Of a stretch of DNA of 9,155 bases, positions 5,256 through 9,155 are shown piece after piece. The notes beneath the pieces are model-generated. The model did no database searches and was not told the DNA's origin. It saw only the letters and a list, made by a program, of their open reading frames with translations. Position 1 is the first letter of the stretch. The number at the start of each line of letters is the position of its first letter. The stretch spans positions 1-9,155 of the forward strand of contig JBIKVN010000124.1 of the NCBI GenBank assembly GCA_044356865.1, in the 5' to 3' direction. Both the position numbers and the translations under genes were made by a program. The stretch comes from JBEIUL01 sp044356865. GTDB taxonomy: Bacteria; Planctomycetota; Phycisphaerae; Phycisphaerales; SM1A02.

Positions 5256-6527
5256 TCAGCGCCGCCCGAGGAGGGCCATCGAGCAGCTCGTGACCATCGC
5301 GTTGCCCTGCGGGTCGCAGGCCTGCCGGTAGTCGACGAGTTCGACGCGGGCGGGCCGGGCGATCTCGAGGGCCGCGGTCATGTTGCCGATGCTGCACCAG
5401 CGCGTCGGGTTCTTCGTCCAGCGGACATGCTCGAGGAACTCGCCGGCGTCGCCGCCGAGGTACTTCGCCATCGTCTCGCGGTCCTGCTTCTCGACCTCGA
5501 CCTTGCGGCGATCGTCGACCGCCACCGGCTCGCCGAAGGCGCGACCGACATGGCTCAGGTCGCTCGAGGCGACGAGGTAGGTCCGGCCGCCCTCGGCGTC
5601 GAGGGCCTCGCGGAGCGCCGCGGTGAACTCCTCGCGGCTCACGCGTCCGCCGTCGTCGGCGATCATCGCGACCAGCGGATCGGGCACGAGCGCCGTCACC
5701 ACCGGAACGTCGCCGAAGACCCGCTGGATCCACGGCAGGTGCAGCTGGATCGAGTGCTCGGGGAGATGGTCGAGGTGGTCGATGAAAAGACGGTCGCCGA
5801 GGCTCCGTCGCAACCGCTCGTTCACGCCCGCATCGGCCCGGACCGTCCCGATCGGCGTCGCGAAGCCGAGATCGGTCGACACCACGCCGTCGCCGATGCC
5901 GAAATGGTTGGTCCCGAGGATCACCACGCGGTCGGGCTTGGGGGCCCGGTCGAAGCAGCGGTAGCTCGCGGCATAGACCGGCCAGCCGCGGGGGTAGTCG
6001 AGGTGGGGGGCGACGATGCCGATCGCCGGCTCGTCGAGCTCGGGATCTTCCGCCTGTTCGAGCCACTCCGAGATCGCCCGGATCGCCTCCTCCCGGTCCT
6101 TGCCCGCCATGAGCGAGGCCCCGATCGGGAAGTGGCCGGCGGTACGGAGCCGGGTCTTCAGTTCGTCCTCGAGCCGCTCGAAAGTCGGGCCCCACAGCAG
6201 GCCATGCTCGTCGAGCTTGCGGACGAGGTCGATCACCGCCGCGGGCGGGGCCTTGAACTGCTCGGCGATCTCGTGGACGGTCCGTTCGCCCCGGAACTGC
6301 TGGACCAGCGGCAACGCCGGCGGGGGCACCACGAGCATCTGGTTCGAGAGCATCGAAGGGTCACGAAGCCCGACGAGCACCGCCGTCGAGCCGTCCTTCT
6401 GGTTCTGGGCCTGGACCGGAACCGGCTGGAGGGGCCGGACCTGCGGTCGCAGGAGGTGTTCGGCAAGGGCCTCGTCGCCAGCCCCCGGGGCGGGGGGCAC
6501 GGGCGGCTGATTGGTCGGTTCGGTCAT
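5256..6527 (-). CDS. amrB: AmmeMemoRadiSam system protein B / MEMO-family protein with N-terminal PqqD-like domain (423 aa)
   Basis: The C-terminal two-thirds (about 165-423) is a MEMO domain, related to extradiol (LigB-type) dioxygenases. Likely metal-site residues are H175 in VAPHLDYPRG, H208 in GTNHFG and C378 in WCSIGN, with further family motifs EHSIQLHLP (257-265) and SSDLSH (321-326). Human MEMO1 uses the equivalent His, His and Cys to bind metal. Residues 48-115 (LRDPSMLSNQMLVVPP to KLDEHGLL) look like a PqqD-like winged-helix domain, a fold used for peptide recognition in RiPP pathways. A Pro-rich leader of about 40 residues precedes it. No AMMECR1 or radical-SAM partner, the other parts of the usual triad, is in the window. 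Biochemical function is not established. The ATG has no strong ribosome site; a TACAGT box ends nine bases upstream. The gene is followed by coupled dtd. Confidence 0.92.
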   Translation of the reverse strand: MTEPTNQPPVPPAPGAGDEALAEHLLRPQVRPLQPVPVQAQNQKDGSTAVLVGLRDPSMLSNQMLVVPPPALPLVQQFRGERTVHEIAEQFKAPPAAVIDLVRKLDEHGLLWGPTFERLEDELKTRLRTAGHFPIGASLMAGKDREEAIRAISEWLEQAEDPELDEPAIGIVAPHLDYPRGWPVYAASYRCFDRAPKPDRVVILGTNHFGIGDGVVSTDLGFATPIGTVRADAGVNERLRRSLGDRLFIDHLDHLPEHSIQLHLPWIQRVFGDVPVVTALVPDPLVAMIADDGGRVSREEFTAALREALDAEGGRTYLVASSDLSHVGRAFGEPVAVDDRRKVEVEKQDRETMAKYLGGDAGEFLEHVRWTKNPTRWCSIGNMTAALEIARPARVELVDYRQACDPQGNAMVTSCSMALLGRR

Positions 6528-6571
6528 GGAACGGTCACTGTACCCCGATGCGGCGGCGGGGGTGAATGGCT

Positions 6572-6580
6572 TGCTAGAAT
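6572..6580 (+). promoter_or_regulatory. Extended -10 promoter for the DUF1573-ankyrin gene
   Basis: TGCTAGAAT is an extended -10 element: TG, one base, then TAGAAT with five of six TATAAT matches. No good -35 is needed for this class, and none is seen in the G-rich DNA upstream. Transcription would start near 6587, giving a leader of about 117 bases to the ATG at 6704. The 176-nt spacer 6528-6703 is shared with the divergent MEMO gene, whose candidate -10 (TACAGT on the minus strand) is the complement of 6537-6542. Confidence 0.55.
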
Positions 6581-6624
6581 CGAACTTTCCGGGGAATGCC
6601 CGCGTCCGGTCCCCGGTCGGGCCG

Positions 6625-6691
6625 CCTCCCCCTCACGGACACCCCCCAGCGGACCGATACACCCCTTCGCCCGCCTCTCACCGATCCCTCC
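6625..6691 (+). other. C-rich, G-poor leader segment (rut-like)
   Basis: Within the 5' leader of the DUF1573-ankyrin gene, these 67 bases contain 39 C but only 9 G, with C-runs spaced regularly along the RNA. Such C-over-G, unstructured RNA is typical of Rho loading sites and is unlike the neighbouring coding sequence, where C and G are more balanced. It is open in frame with the gene, so an N-terminal coding extension from the ATG at 6596 is the alternative. That extension would bury the signal peptide, which makes it less likely. Confidence 0.35.
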
Positions 6692-6703
6692 AGGATGCTC
6701 ACG

Positions 6704-8533
6704 ATGAAGACGCCCTCCCGTGCCGGCTCGATCCGCACCCTCGCCAGCCTTTCGCTTGCCGGCGGCCTTGTTGCCGCGGCGTTCGGACAGGCGCCGACCG
6801 CGCCTCCGACCAAGCCCGCGGCTCCGTCCGGGGCGGTCTCGCCGACCGCTCCGCCACCCGCCGAGAAGGCCCCGGCGAAGGCTGACAGCCCGAACCTGAC
6901 CACCCGGAACGCGCGACGCAACGACCTCTCGCCGACCCAGACCGCCCCGGCCAACGAGACCGTGAACCTGACGCCGCAGTCGCCCGCCATCTCGACCACC
7001 CGGCCGGCCGGATCGCCGACCGCCCAGGCGTCGGCCCAGGCGGCCACCAAGAGCCAAGTCCGCTTCGACCCGCCGGAACTCGACTTCGGTGACATGACCG
7101 CCGATGTCGCGATGACCAAGATCATCAAGATCTGCAACGACGGGCCCGCGCCGGTCACCATCACCCGGGCGATTCCCGGCTGCGGCTGCACGACCCCATC
7201 GTGGCCGAAGGACCCAATCCAGCCGGGCGAGTGCGGCGAGGCCGAAATCACCTTCCGCCCGGGCTCGAAGCAAGGCATCGAGCTCCGCAAGCAGGTGACC
7301 TTCCAGCTCGAGGGATACGCCCCGGTGGTCCTGACCCTCAAGGGCAATGTCGCCGAGTACGTCAAGGTCGCACCCGACCTGATCGAGGCGCCGGCCCCGG
7401 ACGCGACCGCCGAGGAAGCCGCCACGATGGGCCTCATCACCCTGACGGCGATGGATGGCACCGCGTTCAAGGTCCTGAGCGTCAACCCCCCGATCGTCAA
7501 GGACCTCGGCGGCGAGGCCAAGCTCGAGCACGGGCTGGCGATCGACTGGGTCACCTGGAAGGACAGCGGCCGCAGCCCGAAGCTTGCGGTCGTCACCGAC
7601 CACCCCAAGGCCCCGTCGCTCACCGTCATGGTGAAGCGTTCGATCAAGGATGCCCAAGGCGCGGCCCCGACCCCGCCGCCGGTCGCCCGGCCGCAGCCGG
7701 CGAACCCGATCATCGCCGCGGTACGGGCGAACGACGAGACGGCCCTCAAGCTCCAGCTCGCCGGCGGCGCCGATGTGAACGCCTCGGACGCGGTCGGCGG
7801 CGGCCGCACCGCCCTCCACTGGGCGGTCAAGGACGGTCGCAAGAACCTCGTTTCGCTGCTGCTTGACAGCAAGGCCAACCTCGAGGCCACCGACCGGGTC
7901 GGCAAGACCCCGCTCTCGGTCGCCTGCGAAGGCAAGGACCTCGAGATGGTCACGCTGCTCGTCGGGAAGGGCGCGAACGTGAACAGCCGCGACATGATCG
8001 GCGGCAGCCCGCTGCTCTGGGCGTCGGGTCTCGGCACGCCCGAGATGGTCTCCTTCCTGATCTCGAAGAGCGCCGACGTGAACGTGGTCGACGTCAACGG
8101 CCTCACGCCGCTCCTCTGGGCCTCGGGCATCGGCAGCCCCGGCACCGTCGACGCCCTCATCAAGGCCGGCGCGAAGGTGAATGTCTCGGACACCATCACC
8201 GGCGATACCGCCCTCATGCGGGCGGCCCGCACCGGCAAGCCGGAGGCGGTGGCGCTTCTCCTGAAGGCCGGCGCCGACGTGAACGGGAAGAACCGCGTCG
8301 GCATGACCCCGTTCATGCTGGCGGCCGGTTTCGGCTCGCTCGAGAAGGTCGAGATGTTGCAGGCCGCGAACGCCGATCTCGCCGCGACCGACGTGAAGGG
8401 ATGGAACGCCCTCGACCACGCCCGCAACCGTGTCGACGGCGAGAAGGACAAGGTCGTCGCGTTCCTCGAGCCGATCGTGCCCGCCTCGGCGGCGAAGGCC
8501 CCGCCGCAGGTCGCCCCGGCGGCCGCCCCCTGA
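6704..8533 (+). CDS. Exported DUF1573-domain protein with about eight ankyrin repeats (609 aa)
   Basis: The start at 6704 gives a clean Sec signal peptide (residues 1-28; basic R6 and R11, hydrophobic 12-27, likely cut after AFG), and AGGA (6692-6695) lies eight bases upstream. An in-frame ATG at 6695 is possible. Residues 29-115 are a Pro/Ala/Thr-rich linker. Residues 118-220 are a DUF1573 domain (immunoglobulin-like, ASH/MSP-type), recognised by FDPPELDFGD, the GCGCTTPSWP turn with C160 and C162, ECGE (176-179), and a closing strand before LKGNV. Residues 240-312 look like a further beta domain. Residues 334-590 are about eight ankyrin repeats carrying GADVNAxD and TALHWA-type signatures. 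The tail is again Pro/Ala-rich. Ankyrin repeats are protein-binding scaffolds; DUF1573 has no assigned reaction. It is probably a periplasmic binding or scaffold protein. It stands alone, with its own promoter and terminator. Confidence 0.92.
   Translation: MKTPSRAGSIRTLASLSLAGGLVAAAFGQAPTAPPTKPAAPSGAVSPTAPPPAEKAPAKADSPNLTTRNARRNDLSPTQTAPANETVNLTPQSPAISTTRPAGSPTAQASAQAATKSQVRFDPPELDFGDMTADVAMTKIIKICNDGPAPVTITRAIPGCGCTTPSWPKDPIQPGECGEAEITFRPGSKQGIELRKQVTFQLEGYAPVVLTLKGNVAEYVKVAPDLIEAPAPDATAEEAATMGLITLTAMDGTAFKVLSVNPPIVKDLGGEAKLEHGLAIDWVTWKDSGRSPKLAVVTDHPKAPSLTVMVKRSIKDAQGAAPTPPPVARPQPANPIIAAVRANDETALKLQLAGGADVNASDAVGGGRTALHWAVKDGRKNLVSLLLDSKANLEATDRVGKTPLSVACEGKDLEMVTLLVGKGANVNSRDMIGGSPLLWASGLGTPEMVSFLISKSADVNVVDVNGLTPLLWASGIGSPGTVDALIKAGAKVNVSDTITGDTALMRAARTGKPEAVALLLKAGADVNGKNRVGMTPFMLAAGFGSLEKVEMLQAANADLAATDVKGWNALDHARNRVDGEKDKVVAFLEPIVPASAAKAPPQVAPAAAP
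7703..8473 (+). repeat. Tandem ankyrin-repeat array within the DUF1573 protein
   Basis: Repeats of about 33 codons start near residues 334, 367, 400, 434, 467, 501, 534 and 567. Each follows the pattern (T)PLxxAxxxGxxExVxxLLxxGAxVNxxDxxG. The first lacks the TPLH start and the last is degenerate, as capping repeats often are. Repeats 4 and 5 are the most alike, both with PLLWASG followed by (L/I)G(T/S)P, which suggests a fairly recent internal duplication. The usual TPLH histidine survives only in repeat 2 (TALHWA). Confidence 0.85.
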
Positions 8534-8559
8534 TCGACGCCCTCCCGCATCCGATTGCC

Positions 8560-8593
8560 GGGACCCGCCCGCGTGGGCGGGTCCCTTTCGTTT
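8560..8593 (+). terminator. Rho-independent terminator after the DUF1573-ankyrin gene
   Basis: GGGACCCGCCC (8560-8570) and its exact complement (8575-8585) form an 11-bp stem with a GCGT tetraloop, followed directly by TTTCGTTT. It starts 27 bases after the stop codon. This is the cleanest intrinsic terminator in the window and separates the gene from the downstream peptidase. Confidence 0.92.
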
Positions 8594-8618
8594 GGGTCCG
8601 CCGTAGCATGTCGGCCCC

Positions 8619-9155
8619 ATGACCATCTCCACCCCGCCGGCCACGCCCTACGACCGCCTCCTCGCCCGCTGGCAGGAAGCGCAGCTCCTCAGCAGCACGG
8701 GGAGCCTCCTCGGCTGGGACCAGGAGACCTTCATGCCGGCCGGAGGGCTCGGGCACCGGGCCCGGCAGCTGTCGCAGCTGGCGAGCCTCGCCCACGGCAT
8801 CGCGACCTCGCCCGAGATCGGCGAGTGGCTTGCCGCCTGCGAGGCCGACCGCGAGACCATGGCCGATCCCGACCGGGCCGCGAACGTCCGGCACATCCGC
8901 CACGATTACGACCGCGAGACGAAACTGCCCGCCGCGCTCGTCGCCGAGTTCGCCACCGCGACGAGCCTCGGGCAGCACGAGTGGGCCGAAGCCCGCAAGG
9001 CGAACGACTTCGCCCGCTTCCGGCCCCACCTCGAGAAGCTCGTCTCGCTGCTGCGGGCCAAGGCCGAGTGCTACGGATGGGATCGGGCGAAAGGCGAGGC
9101 GTGGGATGCCCTCGCCGACAGCTACGAGCCGGGTTGCACGGCGGCGCATGTCGCC
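8619..9155 (+). CDS. M32 family (Taq-type) metallocarboxypeptidase, N-terminal 179 residues, cut by the window edge
   Basis: M32 enzymes remove C-terminal amino acids from peptides in the cytoplasm using a metal bound by an HEXXH motif. The frame from the ATG at 8619 stays open to the last base. It shows the family's N-terminal pattern: SLLGWDQETFMP (29-40), a helix rich in AxQLxxLAxLAH (49-59), RHIRHDYDRETKLP (91-104), EWAEARKANDF (120-130), RPHLEKLV, and a closing DSYEPG. About 500 residues are usual, so roughly two-thirds, including HEXXH, lies beyond the window. There is no Shine-Dalgarno; TAGCAT (8604-8609) ends nine bases before the ATG, consistent with a leaderless message. It follows the terminator at 8560-8593 and so needs its own promoter. 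Confidence 0.9.
   Translation, partial: MTISTPPATPYDRLLARWQEAQLLSSTGSLLGWDQETFMPAGGLGHRARQLSQLASLAHGIATSPEIGEWLAACEADRETMADPDRAANVRHIRHDYDRETKLPAALVAEFATATSLGQHEWAEARKANDFARFRPHLEKLVSLLRAKAECYGWDRAKGEAWDALADSYEPGCTAAHVA

Noticed and set aside
5016..6707. Plus-strand 563-residue frame across dtd and MEMO
   Set aside because: Antisense to two recognised genes, with no recognisable domain of its own.
6524..8644. Two minus-strand frames of about 650-700 residues opposite the DUF1573-ankyrin gene
   Set aside because: Shadows of high-GC coding. They mirror the ankyrin periodicity, lack domains, and conflict with the signal peptide, promoter and terminator on the plus strand.
1..9155. CRISPR arrays, tRNAs, insertion sequences, attachment sites
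   Set aside because: No regularly spaced direct repeats, cloverleaf with a T-loop consensus, terminal inverted repeats or transposase-like frames were found on either strand.

Overview
This is a very GC-rich window with compact, mostly housekeeping chromosomal genes. Every large reading frame I accept has recognisable codon-biased, third-position G/C coding. The mix suggests a planctomycete, possibly of the Phycisphaerae type: a secreted DUF1573 protein, a DUF2617-like protein beside a family-4 uracil-DNA glycosylase, a PqqD-like/MEMO fusion protein, and a bL21 gene without bL27 beside it. This placement is inferred from protein style, not from a marker-gene comparison. I see no transposase, integrase, phage gene, CRISPR array, tRNA or rRNA.

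Layout, left to right. Positions 31-67 hold a terminator for a leftward gene (95-1030) that encodes an exported, helical protein of unknown function with a Gly/Tyr/Trp-rich tail. A 99-nt divergent spacer separates it from a rightward class I/II PLP aminotransferase (1130-2320). That gene meets leftward rplU (ribosomal protein bL21, 2322-2639) tail to tail, with one base between the stop codons. Upstream of rplU is a short divergent control region with a good sigma70-type promoter and repeated GGCGAAT half-sites. It leads the other way into rnpB, the RNase P RNA (about 2729-3117), which is followed at once by a strong hairpin terminator.

Next comes a two-gene rightward unit: a DUF2617-like protein (3308-3919) and a family-4 uracil-DNA glycosylase (3959-4678). 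The glycosylase has serine where one of the four iron-sulfur ligand cysteines is expected. A long hairpin (4763-4799) separates it from a leftward two-gene unit: an AmmeMemoRadiSam-B/MEMO protein with an N-terminal PqqD-like domain (6527-5256), apparently translationally coupled to dtd, the D-aminoacyl-tRNA deacylase (5254-4817).

A 176-nt divergent spacer with an extended -10 promoter and a C-rich leader precedes a large exported protein (6704-8533). It joins a DUF1573 domain to about eight ankyrin repeats and ends in a textbook terminator (8560-8593). The window closes inside an M32 (Taq-type) carboxypeptidase gene (from 8619), which runs off the right edge.

The genes do not form one pathway. 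A loose theme is translation and genome quality control (bL21, RNase P, Dtd, UDG). No obviously new multi-gene system is present. The points most worth a second look are the altered Fe-S ligand in the glycosylase, the DUF1573-ankyrin fusion, the rplU/rnpB control region, the PqqD-MEMO/dtd coupling, and the TANNNT boxes that sit directly in front of start codons lacking a well-spaced Shine-Dalgarno.
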